Counted from the stretch's first letter, positions 32,214 to 42,019 are shown. The stretch: DNA of 43,666 bases from an uncultured Methylococcales bacterium (GCA_903902705.1 CAIUVX010000143.1:1-43666); one strand, 5' to 3'. Notes: a model not told the origin generated them from the letters alone. Translations and numbers: made by a program.

Positions 32214-32621
32214 TTAAACGCTATCGCCATGATAATTAAGAGTTGCCAACAAACGCATATTGAGCTGCTGATGGTTTATATCTAATAGCTTAAACGCCGC
32301 TTTTATTTCCAAGCCTTGTATCTTAGCCACTGAGCCGAAACGAATGGTAAATAATTTAGTTCGCCTGCCTTCGGGAAAGCTGCGCATGATCTCATGAATA
32401 CGAGCATCTATCAGTTGTCGCGCTTGTTGCAGTGCTACAGTTTCAGGCTCAGATTTTACACCTGAAAACACGGCTGTTTTTGGTGTGGGCTGTGAAACAG
32501 TTGTTGATTTGTTAGCGATAGCCGCTAATTTTTTGCTTTTACTATGAGCAACCAATGGACTGAGTTCATTAACACTGACTTTAGCACGAGCAGATTTTTG
32601 TGAATCGGGTGTGTTTTCCAT
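32214..32621 (-). CDS. Unrecognised 135-residue protein upstream of lnt
   Basis: I cannot name it. Residues 1-60 are low in complexity, rich in Ser, Lys, Thr and Pro, and probably disordered. Residues 65-135 look folded: LQQARQLIDARIHEIMRSFP, then LFTIRFGSVAKIQGLEIKAA. There is no signal peptide or membrane segment. Its stop is two bases before the lnt start, so it shares the lnt transcript. The coding potential is supported by the open frame and position only. Confidence 0.6.
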   Translation of the reverse strand: MENTPDSQKSARAKVSVNELSPLVAHSKSKKLAAIANKSTTVSQPTPKTAVFSGVKSEPETVALQQARQLIDARIHEIMRSFPEGRRTKLFTIRFGSVAKIQGLEIKAAFKLLDINHQQLNMRLLATLNYHGDSV

Positions 32622-32716
32622 AATTTTATTGGAAGGTGCAGAAATAAAAACGCGGCAATGATGTGGGGTATAAACCTAGTGGTCAGTCCATTTAGTTATG
32701 GCGGGTTTCTGATTAA

Positions 32717-32803
32717 GGTTAAGCCGTTCGTGGTGAGCCTGTCGAACCATGAACGGCTTAACCGCCCACCCTTCGACAAGCTCAGGGCGAACGGTTAAGC
32801 CTA
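32717..32803. repeat. REP cluster: two palindromic units
   Basis: GGTTAAGCCGTTC (32717-32729) is matched perfectly by GAACGGCTTAACC (32751-32763). A second unit follows, CCCTTCGACAAGCTCAGGGCGAACGG, of the widespread proteobacterial REP type, with a partial GGTTAAGCC at its end. The cluster lies between ssb and the lnt unit, both on the minus strand, and could stop transcription from ssb. Confidence 0.85.
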
Positions 32804-32894
32804 GCCAGTAACTCTAAAGCCATCAAAAAAAATAGACTAACTACCAGTTTGTACAGCACATTATTTCAGACATTAGCCTAGTGAATTGCAATCA

Positions 32895-33341
32895 CTAAAA
32901 AGGAATATCATCATCGTAAGGCGCGTCATTAAAATTATCAGGACGACCACTAGGTTGAGCAGGTGCAGATGATGAGGGTTTAGCTGTTGCGGGTGGATAA
33001 CTTTGCTGTGGCTGTGATCCTGCGTCATTTTTCTTACCAACTAAGTCAATAATATTGGCTATCAGCTCCAAGCTTGTTTTAGTTGTGCCATCATTGGCTC
33101 TGTATTCATTTTGCGATAACTCCCCTGACACAAACACTTGTTGACCTTTTTTCAAATATTCTTTCAATGAGCCTTCTGCGCGTTTGCCAAATAATGCTAC
33201 CCGTATCCATAATGTTTGTTGTTTATCGCCAAAACCAATGTTGTTGGCAACATTTACGTTCAATACCGCTTGCCCAGACGGCAAATAGCGCACTTCGGCA
33301 TCTCTACCTACAGTGCCCACGAATGAAAAAACATTTGACAT
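32895..33341 (-). CDS. ssb: Single-stranded DNA-binding protein
   Basis: A 148-residue SSB. The OB fold is residues 1-105: FSFVGTVGRDAEVRYLPSGQ at the start, TLWIRVALFGKRAEG, LKKGQQVFVSGELSQNEYRA. A disordered Gln/Pro/Ser linker follows and the acidic tip is DDDIPF, which binds SSB partners. The N-terminus lacks the RGVNKVILIG opening of E. coli SSB, so this may be a shorter, diverged form of the replication SSB or a second copy. It is single and preceded by a 112-base gap to the helicase gene. Confidence 0.93.
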   Translation of the reverse strand: MSNVFSFVGTVGRDAEVRYLPSGQAVLNVNVANNIGFGDKQQTLWIRVALFGKRAEGSLKEYLKKGQQVFVSGELSQNEYRANDGTTKTSLELIANIIDLVGKKNDAGSQPQQSYPPATAKPSSSAPAQPSGRPDNFNDAPYDDDIPF

Positions 33342-33453
33342 AAATTTTAATCTCCTAAGTTAGAATTATTGTGTTGGCAGATTTGCCGTGAAACTATTAT
33401 GCCTCTTTGCACTATGTAAAACAGGCATTTTTTATTTTTTGATAGTGGTAAAT

Positions 33454-36400
33454 TTACAGCGGTTCAAACAATGCGGTCAATTCATCAGCCGTCAATGTCA
33501 GGCTTTCTTCTTTTGCACCGTCGGTATAAATGCTGTTTGCCAAAGCGCGTTTTCGCTCCTGCATGGCGAGAATTTTTTCTTCCACAGTGTTTTCTGTAAC
33601 CAGCTTATAAACAAACACAGGTTTGTCTTGCCCGATACGGTGAGCGCGGTCTGCGGCTTGGCTTTCAGTAGCAGGATTCCACCACGGATCATAAATAATG
33701 ACGGTATCGGCTTCGGTGAGGTTTAAACCGACACCGCCCGCTTTTAGGCTAATTAAAAACACATTAACCGCACCGCTTTTAAAGTGCTCGATGGCTTCAT
33801 CACGTTTTTTAGTTTGCCCTGTCAGTTTGCTATAGCCAATATTAAGGCTATTCAATTCTTCTTCAATCAGGGCAATCATGCGGGTGAATTGGGAAAAAAC
33901 TAAAATGCGCCGCCCTTCTTCTAGTTGTTCTGGCAACATCTCCATGAGTAAATCCAGTTTGGCGGATTCTTTAATTTTCTGTGCTTCTTTGAGTGGCAAA
34001 GTGCGTGGATCACAGCAAGTTTGGCGCAGTTTTAATAATGCGTCGAGAATAGTAATATGACTACGCGCTAAACCTTTTTCAGCAATGGCATCACGCACTT
34101 TTTGTTCCATAGTTAAGCGTATGCTTTCATATAACACGGCTTGTTTTGGATGAAGTGATACGGTGCGAATAATTTCAGTTTTGTCGGGTAATTCAGTGGC
34201 AACTGCTTGTTTCGTACGGCGTAGCATAAAAGGCGCGATACGCCGTGATAATTGAGCTTTGCGTTCGCTATCACCTAGGTTTTCAATCGGTGTGCGATAG
34301 TGTTTTTTGAAACTGGTGCTGTCGCCTAAGAAGTGTGGCATTAAAAAATCAAATTGCGCCCACAATTCGCCTAAATGATTTTCCATCGGTGTACCTGTCA
34401 GGCATAAACGATGATTGGTTTTAATTTTACGCACCAATTGAGCAGCAATCGCAGTGGGATTTTTAACGGTTTGGGCTTCGTCCAGTATCAAATAATGATA
34501 GTGATGCTTGAGTAATATCTCTTCATCTCTGGGTAATAAGGGATAAGTGGTCAACACCAAATCGTGGTCGTTGATTTTATCGAACGATTGTTTACGATCC
34601 GCACCTTGTAATATCAATACGGTTAAGTCTGGGGTGAAACGCGCTGCTTCACGCCGCCAATTACTCATTAAGCTGGTTGGAGCAACGATTAAACACGGTG
34701 ATGTCATACGTCCAGATTGTTTTTCTACCAGCAAATGCACGAGGGTTTGAATGGTTTTACCCAAGCCCATGTCATCAGCAAGGATGCCTGCAAATTGATA
34801 TTCGCGTAAAAATTGTAGCCAGTTCAAGCCTTGTTGTTGATAAGGGCGTAATTCGGCTTGAAAATTAGTGGGTAGGGCAACCGATTCGATGCCCGCAAAA
34901 TTGGTTAATTTTTGCGCAAGTTCCCGCAGTTTTTGCCCGCCTGTTAGAGAAAATAGCCCATAACTGTGTTTTTCTAGGTCGGCAAGACTGGCGACATTAA
35001 AACGCGATAATTTCAGCGACCCGTCTTTACCGAACAGACTGGCGTTAAATAGCTCCATCAATATTGCCAGTATCGGCTTGAGCTTTTCGCTAGGTACACT
35101 GAGATATTGATAGTCGCCTAACGGCAGATTGAGTATGTCGGGTAGCATATCTAGCGAATAGTTTTCCAGCACGGGCATAATCAATGGCAGTAATGGATAT
35201 GACTGCCCGTTAATATCAACATTAAAGCGCATTTCAAACCAGTCATTATGACTTTCGCTAATTTCTGCATCCCAGTGTTGCGCACTTTGAAAAGCCAGTT
35301 TGAAGCTGTCTTCAGTGTTGATAATCCAGCCGTCTTGCTCTAAGGCGGGGAGCGCGTTTTGTAAAAAGTTATTCCAATGTGCCGCGCTTTCCATAGCGGT
35401 TGTCGCTTGGCTAATTAGCAGTAATGAGGGATCATCAGAGACATCAAAGCTGGGCTGATTAAAGCCCCAATTGTTTAAGTGGTCGATAGCATTTTTTTCA
35501 CTGTTACTGTCGCGTTGAATGCGTAATAAGCCTTGCTTAGTTTGTATGACACGGTAGGTTTCCGATGTTTTTGCCGACAATTCCCATTGATCATAATAAA
35601 AACTCACTGCCATGAAGTGATGGTAATGGGCATTTATTTGTTTACCGAGCAATCGTAATCTAGGCGTTGGTATCAGGTCACGCACATTCGTTAGTTCGAT
35701 TTTTTTCGGTGCGGGTAACGGACAATCGGCATGATTAATAATTAGCTGCTTACTAAATTCATCGGCATAAGCCGCTGGAATGCGTGGAACTGAAAGGTAT
35801 TTTTTTAACTGCTCTGTGGTCAGATTGGGTGGATTAATCGCGCCTATCGTCCCTGTGTTGGAATCTAAATACTGTGGCGGTTCGGTGAACATCAACAGGG
35901 CATTAGACTCAACAGTAACCGATAATTGGTAATCACCTGTGTTGGATTGTTGCCAGTTAAAGCGCAAATTTCGACACTCGCCTGCTGTTAATGCTGGACG
36001 AGTGCAGTCTTGCCAAAATAAACGACCTGTTGATAATAGTTTTGATAACGCTAAAAAACCCACAGTACCCGTCAGAATGGGGGTGTTCCAATAATAGCTT
36101 GCATCTAATGCAGGCAGTAGTTTGATAATGTCTCGGTCTTCATGTTGCAGGTAACTGGCTTCTGAGTGACCGAAACGAAACGTATCTAATGACAGTTTTC
36201 GTCCCTTGTTTAAACCACCCGTTTTTTTTGCTTTGGTCACTATCAGATCAACAGTGAGTTCATGCGGGATTTTGCCGTGATTAACTATATAGGCAATAAA
36301 ATCTTGATTGCTATCGCGGTGCGGTGTTGGTTCGTCCAGACTATTTAGCCACGTTAAGCAGCTAGCATCGGGGGTGGAACTTTGTTGGGAATATTGATAC

Positions 36401-36705
36401 ATGAAGCAGGCAGCAACAATGTGTTTACAGTTGTAACCAACAGGGCAGGAGCAGTTACCCTCAATCGTAGCAGAACTATAATCAGCTCGCCAAGTAATAC
36501 GAATGTTTTGTTTATAAGGGATAACATTATTGCCCTTAACTGTTGCACTCAATTGGACAAAAAGCACCCCTTTATTAACAATATTGAGATTAAGCACCCT
36601 TCCTTTTGCATAATATTCTTTACCGTGTTCATAAGAGCTGGCGGTAAAGCTGCGTCGTATATCAGACGGTAGTAGTTCTTTAGGTGTATTCATTAGCACA
36701 GTCAT
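33454..36705 (-). CDS. SWIM zinc-finger SNF2-family helicase
   Basis: A 1083-residue Swi2/Snf2-type DNA translocase (RapA/HepA-like group). The SWIM zinc finger is at about 85-95 (GNCSCPVGYNCKHIVAA, CxCx5CxH). Then comes a long region without clear motifs, and the two helicase lobes: LADDMGLGKTIQTLVHL (Walker A), LILDEAQTVKN (DEAQ box), SLKAGGVGLNLTEADTVI and RAHRIGQDKPVFVYKL. These proteins are common in bacteria and move along duplex DNA or chromatin-like complexes; a defined role is lacking for this group. It is single on the minus strand. Confidence 0.93.
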   Translation of the reverse strand: MTVLMNTPKELLPSDIRRSFTASSYEHGKEYYAKGRVLNLNIVNKGVLFVQLSATVKGNNVIPYKQNIRITWRADYSSATIEGNCSCPVGYNCKHIVAACFMYQYSQQSSTPDASCLTWLNSLDEPTPHRDSNQDFIAYIVNHGKIPHELTVDLIVTKAKKTGGLNKGRKLSLDTFRFGHSEASYLQHEDRDIIKLLPALDASYYWNTPILTGTVGFLALSKLLSTGRLFWQDCTRPALTAGECRNLRFNWQQSNTGDYQLSVTVESNALLMFTEPPQYLDSNTGTIGAINPPNLTTEQLKKYLSVPRIPAAYADEFSKQLIINHADCPLPAPKKIELTNVRDLIPTPRLRLLGKQINAHYHHFMAVSFYYDQWELSAKTSETYRVIQTKQGLLRIQRDSNSEKNAIDHLNNWGFNQPSFDVSDDPSLLLISQATTAMESAAHWNNFLQNALPALEQDGWIINTEDSFKLAFQSAQHWDAEISESHNDWFEMRFNVDINGQSYPLLPLIMPVLENYSLDMLPDILNLPLGDYQYLSVPSEKLKPILAILMELFNASLFGKDGSLKLSRFNVASLADLEKHSYGLFSLTGGQKLRELAQKLTNFAGIESVALPTNFQAELRPYQQQGLNWLQFLREYQFAGILADDMGLGKTIQTLVHLLVEKQSGRMTSPCLIVAPTSLMSNWRREAARFTPDLTVLILQGADRKQSFDKINDHDLVLTTYPLLPRDEEILLKHHYHYLILDEAQTVKNPTAIAAQLVRKIKTNHRLCLTGTPMENHLGELWAQFDFLMPHFLGDSTSFKKHYRTPIENLGDSERKAQLSRRIAPFMLRRTKQAVATELPDKTEIIRTVSLHPKQAVLYESIRLTMEQKVRDAIAEKGLARSHITILDALLKLRQTCCDPRTLPLKEAQKIKESAKLDLLMEMLPEQLEEGRRILVFSQFTRMIALIEEELNSLNIGYSKLTGQTKKRDEAIEHFKSGAVNVFLISLKAGGVGLNLTEADTVIIYDPWWNPATESQAADRAHRIGQDKPVFVYKLVTENTVEEKILAMQERKRALANSIYTDGAKEESLTLTADELTALFEPL

Positions 36706-37278
36706 TGAGTGGCAAAGCAGAGTAGGACGAGTATTATAAAGCGGCTAGTAGTTGGTGGAAGCATTTTTCCGTTCAATGCTCAGATATTGCTATGATTAAA
36801 AATGCAGCCAGAAAGTAAGTCCACTCGAATTATGTCCATATTTTTGTCTCCGCATTGCCTAATTATGTCGTCCACAATTCGTTAATTTTCTGAGTTCATC
36901 CGATGAGTTTATTTCCCTATACTATGATTTTAATAAGGGTATAATTTTGTGCTTAACTAGCTGGCAAGGTTTGCCATTCCCTTCATTGTGATACATTATT
37001 CCTCGTATCTAGCTAACAAAAAAAAATATTATTAATATTCATTAAGTTAACAATGATTGCCGTATGTTGGCAACAAAGAGAATAAGCTATCAAAAACAGA
37101 CTTTAAAATTATTTAGCTATTTTTTAATTATAGTTTTGACACGAAAGCACATCTCATGATAAAAATTACCCCGTTGTTTAGAAAATAATTCGGCAACCTG
37201 CTCATCATACGATGTTGAGTTGCTCTCTTGAGGAGAGGGAAAAACATACACATAACTATAAGTTTAGAGGATTTTAAA
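36706..37278. other. Intergenic region, 573 bases, no gene seen
   Basis: A very AT-rich region between the divergent helicase gene and a small membrane-protein gene. A promoter for the latter may be TTGACA at 37136-37141 with GATAAA at 37158-37163 (16-base gap). GGTATAAT at about 36939-36946 is another isolated -10-like match. A small stem CTCTC/GAGAG is at 37223-37237. I find no RNA gene family I know. Confidence 0.5.
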
Positions 37279-37488
37279 ATGGCTGAAGTAGAAGAAAAAG
37301 ATAATATGTGGTTGATTGTTGGTGTTTGTATCGCTGCGATTATCGTTTTAGTTGTTATGTTAAAAGCTGACGAAACTAAGCATTTGGCTAGTGGCGCAGT
37401 TGCTGAATCACAAAAAGAAGTTTTCACTAAAGTTGAAAAAAGACATACCAGCAATAACAGTACTGCTACGCAAATCTCAGGTAAATAA
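37279..37488 (+). CDS. Small single-helix membrane protein, function unknown
   Basis: A 69-residue protein with one transmembrane helix (about 10-26, MWLIVGVCIAAIIVLVVML), an acidic N-terminus (MAEVEEKD) and a Lys/Ser/Thr-rich tail. The open frame extends to 37228, but AGAGGA before the ATG at 37279 decides the start. A good T-rich terminator follows after about 100 bases. Codon use and ribosome binding site look real. I do not recognise the family. Confidence 0.7.
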   Translation: MAEVEEKDNMWLIVGVCIAAIIVLVVMLKADETKHLASGAVAESQKEVFTKVEKRHTSNNSTATQISGK

Positions 37489-37592
37489 GATACTAACTGT
37501 TGTTGCGTAGGTGTTCAAAAATAATAATAAGCTGTAACGAATTAAAAGTTTTGTAATTAATTTTTCGTTATGGATGCGTAGCATCAGATGTT

Positions 37593-37626
37593 AAACCCCC
37601 ATACTTTTGTAAGGGGGTTTTTTTTT
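37593..37626. terminator. Rho-independent terminator
   Basis: AAACCCCC (37593-37600), loop ATACTTTTGTAA, GGGGGTTT (37613-37620) and a run of T. It ends the small membrane-protein transcript; the opposite strand, facing lpxD, also has a suitable A/T arrangement, so it may be bidirectional between the convergent genes. Confidence 0.88.
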
Positions 37627-37628
37627 CC

Positions 37629-38684
37629 CTAAATTTTATCTTCTGCTGATTGTTGTTCTAAAGCGTGTATTTTTTCTTCCAGTAGTTTTACTTTTTTTAA
37701 CAAATCGGGCAGTTTGCTAATTGCCACTTGTTCCTTATAGGCGGTGCGCTTATCCTTTGCGGGGCTGCCAAATACTTGTGTACCTGCCGCTACATTACCT
37801 GCCACACCAGAACGCGCCATCACCACCGCCGCTTGTCCAATAGTCACATGGTCGGCTATCCCTGAACTACCCGCCAAAATAGCGTAATCTTCGATAGTAC
37901 ACGAACCCGACACGCCTGTTAAACCACACATGATGACGTGTTTACCGACTTTATTATTGTGAGCTACCTGTACTAAATTATCTATTTTGCTCCCCATGCC
38001 TATCGTGGTACTGCCTAACGAGCCTCTATCAATACAAGTATTTGCACCAATCTCGACATTATCGTCAATCACCACATTACCCACTTGCGGCACTTTAACA
38101 TGGGCATAATTTCTAAATTTATAGCCAAAACCGTCTGCACCGATAATCGCGCCAGAATGAATAATGACGTTATCGCCGATAACCGTATCATCATAAATAA
38201 CGGCATAAGGATAAATACGACAGTTTTTACCCATTTTTACATTATTGCCGATATAAGCCCCTGCCAATATCACGCTACCTTCGCCAACACTGACATTTTC
38301 ACCAATCACAGCAAACGCGCCAATATAGACGTTATCATCTAACTGGACATTCGCTTCAACGACTGCGTGAGGTGAAATTCGCGCTTCATAATCTCTAGCA
38401 GGATGCAACAAACTAACCGCAGTAATAAACGCTATTTCAGGATCAGTACAGCGTAATAAAGCTATGGTTTCAGCACTTTCATCAACAACAAAATCATTAG
38501 CAATAAAGCAAGCACTGGCTTTTGATTCTTTGAGGTAGTGGCTATATTTACTATTTGTTAATTGTATGACTTGACCCACTTGAGCCGATGTTATATCAGC
38601 AGCGGAATAAATCAGTGAAGAAGGATTCCCTCCATCAATATGGGCATTACAAAAATCGGCCAGTTCTTTCAATGTAATTGGCAT
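37629..38684 (-). CDS. lpxD: UDP-3-O-(3-hydroxyacyl)glucosamine N-acyltransferase
   Basis: LpxD adds the second hydroxyacyl chain in lipid A synthesis. The 351-residue protein has the N-terminal uridine-binding domain (ITLKELADFCNAHIDGGNPS) and a left-handed beta helix of hexapeptide repeats (about 105-310). The catalytic His lies in VQVAHNNKVGKHVIM, and the GADGFGYKFRN block is diagnostic. The C-terminal helix (KKVKLLEEKIHALEQQ) is present. Usually lpxD is in the bamA-skp-lpxD-fabZ-lpxA cluster; here it stands alone, so it could be a second copy or a relocated one. Confidence 0.93.
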   Translation of the reverse strand: MPITLKELADFCNAHIDGGNPSSLIYSAADITSAQVGQVIQLTNSKYSHYLKESKASACFIANDFVVDESAETIALLRCTDPEIAFITAVSLLHPARDYEARISPHAVVEANVQLDDNVYIGAFAVIGENVSVGEGSVILAGAYIGNNVKMGKNCRIYPYAVIYDDTVIGDNVIIHSGAIIGADGFGYKFRNYAHVKVPQVGNVVIDDNVEIGANTCIDRGSLGSTTIGMGSKIDNLVQVAHNNKVGKHVIMCGLTGVSGSCTIEDYAILAGSSGIADHVTIGQAAVVMARSGVAGNVAAGTQVFGSPAKDKRTAYKEQVAISKLPDLLKKVKLLEEKIHALEQQSAEDKI

Positions 38685-38828
38685 AATTATCTCTGCGGTT
38701 ATTTTGTATGAGGAGATAGTGTATCAAACCTATAAAATGGATTGCTTAACTATCTGTTAAGTATTGGCTGGCAAACTAATAAACAACGTTCATTGCGCTA
38801 AATTCCTTTAATCGTCTACAATCGCTTC

Positions 38829-40934
38829 ATGCAAAAAAATAATGAATCAAAAGCATTTTTTAGTGAATTTTCAGAATCTGATCGCCAGCAGATAGAGCGA
38901 GCGTTGGCAATTGTCGCGCTTATTCCTGATGACCCACATTATCATCGCCCTAAAAGCATTGATGTAGCGATGATTTTAATGGATTTTAATGTCGATTTAA
39001 CAACGATACTGGCAGCCATTTTAAGTGATCCACGCCTAGAACAGTTAACACCGCCACTCGATGTTAAAAAGCAGTTTGGTGATACGGTTGCAACACTGGT
39101 TAAAGATGTTGTGTGGTTGAATAAACTCGCCATTTATTCGCCCGACATGACAGATAAACCTAATCAGGTAGAAACCCTGCGCCGTATGTTGCTGTCCATG
39201 ACGCAAGATGTGCGCTCGGTGTTAATAAAATTAGCCTATCGCATTCAATTTTTGCGTACCTTAGCTAAAGCTTCCTACGAACTACGCCATTTTATTGCCC
39301 AAGAAACCCTCGATATTTACGCACCCATTGCCAACCGCTTAGGCATACATCAGTTTAAATGGGAACTGGAAGATATGGCGTTTCGCTACTTACAGCCAAC
39401 GATTTATCGCCAAATTGCCAAATCCCTCGCCGCGAATCGCGTACACAGAGAAAATTGTGTCAATGAATTTATTACCCTACTGCAAAAAACGCTGGCAGAA
39501 GAAGGGGTGCGCTGTGAATGTTATGGTCGCCCCAAACACATCTACAGCATCTGGAAAAAAATGCAGCGTAAACAACTGCCGATAGACGAGCTGTATGATT
39601 TATTAGCGGTGCGAGTTATCGTGGATAACTTAAGCCATTGCTATACCGCACTGGGTATCGTCCATAACCTATGGCAAACCATTCCTAAAGAATTTGATGA
39701 CTACATTGCCAATCCCAAAGAAAACGGCTATCAATCGTTACACACTGTTATCTTAGATCAGCAAGGCAATCGTATAGAAGTACAAATACGCACCCAAGAA
39801 ATGCACGATTATGCTGAATTGGGGGTTGCGGCACATTGGTCTTATAAAGAAGGCGGTAAACAAACCGCCACTATGGAAAAAAGCATTGCGACTTTGCGCA
39901 AACTTCTCGAAGAAAAACACAGCGATGATAATTTAAGTGATGGTTTTCGCAGTGAATTATTTAGCGATAGAGTGTATGTACTAACACCCGCTGGTAAATT
40001 AATTGATTTAGTCAAAGGCTCGACACCGCTAGACTTTGCTTATGCGATTCATACCGAGGTAGGGCATCGTTGCCGTGGTGCGAAAATTAATGGACGTATC
40101 GTACCACTCACATACACGCTTAAATCTGGCGAACAAGTCGAAATCCTAACCGCTAAAGACGGCGCACCCAATCGCAATTGGATAGATCCTAACTTGGGCT
40201 ATTTAAAATCGCACCGCGCCATTAATCGGGTAAAAAGCTGGTTTTGTAATAAAGAACAAGCAGAAAAAATAGCGTTAGGAAAAACCATACTGGATAAAGA
40301 AGCGCAACGATTAGGAATAAAAAATCCCAATCTAACCGAAGCACTGAGTCATTTTAAACAGCCAGACACCAACACCTTATTGGAAGAAATTGGGCGCGGT
40401 CACATTAATAATCGCCAACTCGCCGCATTTTTAAAAGTCCCAGAGCTAGAAGCTCCGCTTGCCAACACCAAACTAAAAAAGAAACCCTCTAAATCGGTTA
40501 TTTCTGTGGAAGGGATTGATAACGTGCAGACTTCTTTAGCGCATTGTTGTTCGCCTGTTGCAGGTGATGCCATTATTGGCTATATCTCGCATCATCATGG
40601 TATTACTGTTCATCGTACAGATTGCAAAAATATCACTCAGCTCAGCGCGGAAAAACACGCACAACTGATTTCAGTGTCTTGGGGGGCAGAACAATCCAGT
40701 CATGCCGTGGCAATTGTTGTGACTGCCTACAACGCCCAAAATCTATTGAATAATGTGTCGCAGATATTAGCGCAAGCCAAGATTCATATTTTTAGTGCCA
40801 CTATGCACAGCAATCCTGATTTATCAGGCGAACTTACTATGAGTATTCAAATTGAAAGCACTCATCAGTTAAGTCTTGTACTCAATAAAATTAGCCAACT
40901 ACCTAATATTATTGAAGCGAGACGACAAATTTAA
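38829..40934 (+). CDS. relA: (p)ppGpp synthetase, RelA type
   Basis: RelA makes ppGpp on stalled ribosomes. The 701-residue protein has a degenerate N-terminal HD domain: where active hydrolases have LLHDxxED, it reads ILSDPRLEQ (64-72). The synthetase domain has YGRPKHIYSIWKKM (232-245) and KEFDDYIANPKENGYQ (287-302), with the EFDD motif of synthetase-only RelA rather than the RxKD of bifunctional SpoT. TGS (DRVYVLTPAGKLIDLVKGS), the zinc-finger region with HCCSP, and a C-terminal ACT domain follow. The end overlaps the convergent Rieske gene by four bases. Confidence 0.94.
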   Translation: MQKNNESKAFFSEFSESDRQQIERALAIVALIPDDPHYHRPKSIDVAMILMDFNVDLTTILAAILSDPRLEQLTPPLDVKKQFGDTVATLVKDVVWLNKLAIYSPDMTDKPNQVETLRRMLLSMTQDVRSVLIKLAYRIQFLRTLAKASYELRHFIAQETLDIYAPIANRLGIHQFKWELEDMAFRYLQPTIYRQIAKSLAANRVHRENCVNEFITLLQKTLAEEGVRCECYGRPKHIYSIWKKMQRKQLPIDELYDLLAVRVIVDNLSHCYTALGIVHNLWQTIPKEFDDYIANPKENGYQSLHTVILDQQGNRIEVQIRTQEMHDYAELGVAAHWSYKEGGKQTATMEKSIATLRKLLEEKHSDDNLSDGFRSELFSDRVYVLTPAGKLIDLVKGSTPLDFAYAIHTEVGHRCRGAKINGRIVPLTYTLKSGEQVEILTAKDGAPNRNWIDPNLGYLKSHRAINRVKSWFCNKEQAEKIALGKTILDKEAQRLGIKNPNLTEALSHFKQPDTNTLLEEIGRGHINNRQLAAFLKVPELEAPLANTKLKKKPSKSVISVEGIDNVQTSLAHCCSPVAGDAIIGYISHHHGITVHRTDCKNITQLSAEKHAQLISVSWGAEQSSHAVAIVVTAYNAQNLLNNVSQILAQAKIHIFSATMHSNPDLSGELTMSIQIESTHQLSLVLNKISQLPNIIEARRQI

Positions 40935-41251
40935 TCCCAACGATTATCACGCACTTGTATTCTACCTTGCTCGATGCGAACAGGAAAACAGTCGATAGCT
41001 TCATAAGCAGGCGGGGCAGTGACCGCGCCTGTTTTAATACAAAAACGTGCGCCGTGTCGTGGGCAAATAATTTCATCGCCTTCGACGATGCCGCTGGCAA
41101 TTTCTCCGCCATCATGGCTGCACACATCAGCAATCGCATAACATTGACCATCAATTTTAAAAATGGCAACGTCGATGCCATCAATATCCAGCACGGTATT
41201 TTCACCCTCAGCGAGAGCGGTTTCGTTCATTACATCTATCCAATCAGACAT
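40931..41251 (-). CDS. Rieske-type [2Fe-2S] ferredoxin
   Basis: A 106-residue soluble Rieske protein. The cluster motifs are CSH (CxH) in ADVCSHDGGEI and CPRH (CxxH) in IICPRHGARFC, with a short spacing typical of small dioxygenase-type ferredoxins (NirD/bphF group). It could pass electrons to an oxygenase or reductase; no such partner is adjacent. It is the last gene of a tight five-gene minus-strand unit, starting two bases after the rsmJ stop, and overlaps relA at its own end. Confidence 0.92.
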   Translation of the reverse strand: MSDWIDVMNETALAEGENTVLDIDGIDVAIFKIDGQCYAIADVCSHDGGEIASGIVEGDEIICPRHGARFCIKTGAVTAPPAYEAIDCFPVRIEQGRIQVRDNRWD

Positions 41252-41253
41252 TG

Positions 41254-42018
41254 TTACCCCTTTAAATAAACATCATAACGTAATAATTTTCCTGAAAAAC
41301 TTTCGCTAGGCTTGCCGCCTAACGGTTCAGCATCATCAGGGCTTTTCACTACCACGCGTTTACCTGCCGCTTGAAACGCGACGCTAAACAACTGGTCTTT
41401 GTCAGTATCATCACCGAGTAAATCACGCAGAATAACCATCGCTTTTTTCGCTAACGCCGATTTTTTGCGTTTAGGCGGAAACATAGGATCAAGATAAATG
41501 CAGTCAGGCGGCGTTGTCAATGTGGTTAACAAGTCGATTGCATTGCCTGTGTGCAGTGGTGGCATTGATAGCTGCAATCTTTGTACCCAGTCTTGTTGAG
41601 CTAAGCGATTAAAACCATCGGTTAATAATTCTGCCATAACGGGTGAGCGTTCGATACAACTCACTTGGTAGCCCATGCGAAACATGAACAAACTATCTTG
41701 TCCCCAGCCTGTGGTTGCATCAATGACAGTTTTAGTTTTACGTCCAACCGCTTGGGCTAACGCGCCTTGTTTGGGCGCGGGATATGAGTGCTGTTCACCG
41801 TTACGCGGTGCTATATCAACGCTTAAGCCACCTTTTTTTAGTAGTTCTCTATCCAATAATTTTAAACAGCCGTCTCGCCAGCATAAAAAAAATAGTTCTG
41901 ATAGCGCATCGGCTTGTGTGGTGTTTCGTAGCGGCACAGCTAAGCGTTCAGCGAGTTGTTGAAATATAGCATTATCGCCTTGCCCTTCATACAGTACCGC
42001 GAGTTTACCTGTGAACAT
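41254..42018 (-). CDS. rsmJ: 16S rRNA (guanine1516-N2)-methyltransferase
   Basis: RsmJ methylates G1516 of 16S rRNA with S-adenosylmethionine. The 254-residue sequence has the SAM motif VIDATTGWGQDSLFMFRMGY, the block CIERSPVMAELLTDGFNRL, and the catalytic-type loop CIYLDPMFPPKRKKSALAKK, which are RsmJ hallmarks. The end VVVKSPDDAEPLGGKPSES is also typical. Length equals E. coli (250). It starts one base after the TPR-protein stop codon. Confidence 0.94.
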   Translation of the reverse strand: MFTGKLAVLYEGQGDNAIFQQLAERLAVPLRNTTQADALSELFFLCWRDGCLKLLDRELLKKGGLSVDIAPRNGEQHSYPAPKQGALAQAVGRKTKTVIDATTGWGQDSLFMFRMGYQVSCIERSPVMAELLTDGFNRLAQQDWVQRLQLSMPPLHTGNAIDLLTTLTTPPDCIYLDPMFPPKRKKSALAKKAMVILRDLLGDDTDKDQLFSVAFQAAGKRVVVKSPDDAEPLGGKPSESFSGKLLRYDVYLKG

Positions 42019-42019
42019 A

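Noticed and set aside
37128-37454. Minus-strand 108-codon open frame
   Set aside because: It is the complement of the small membrane-protein gene and its leader and has no ribosome binding site or known motifs.
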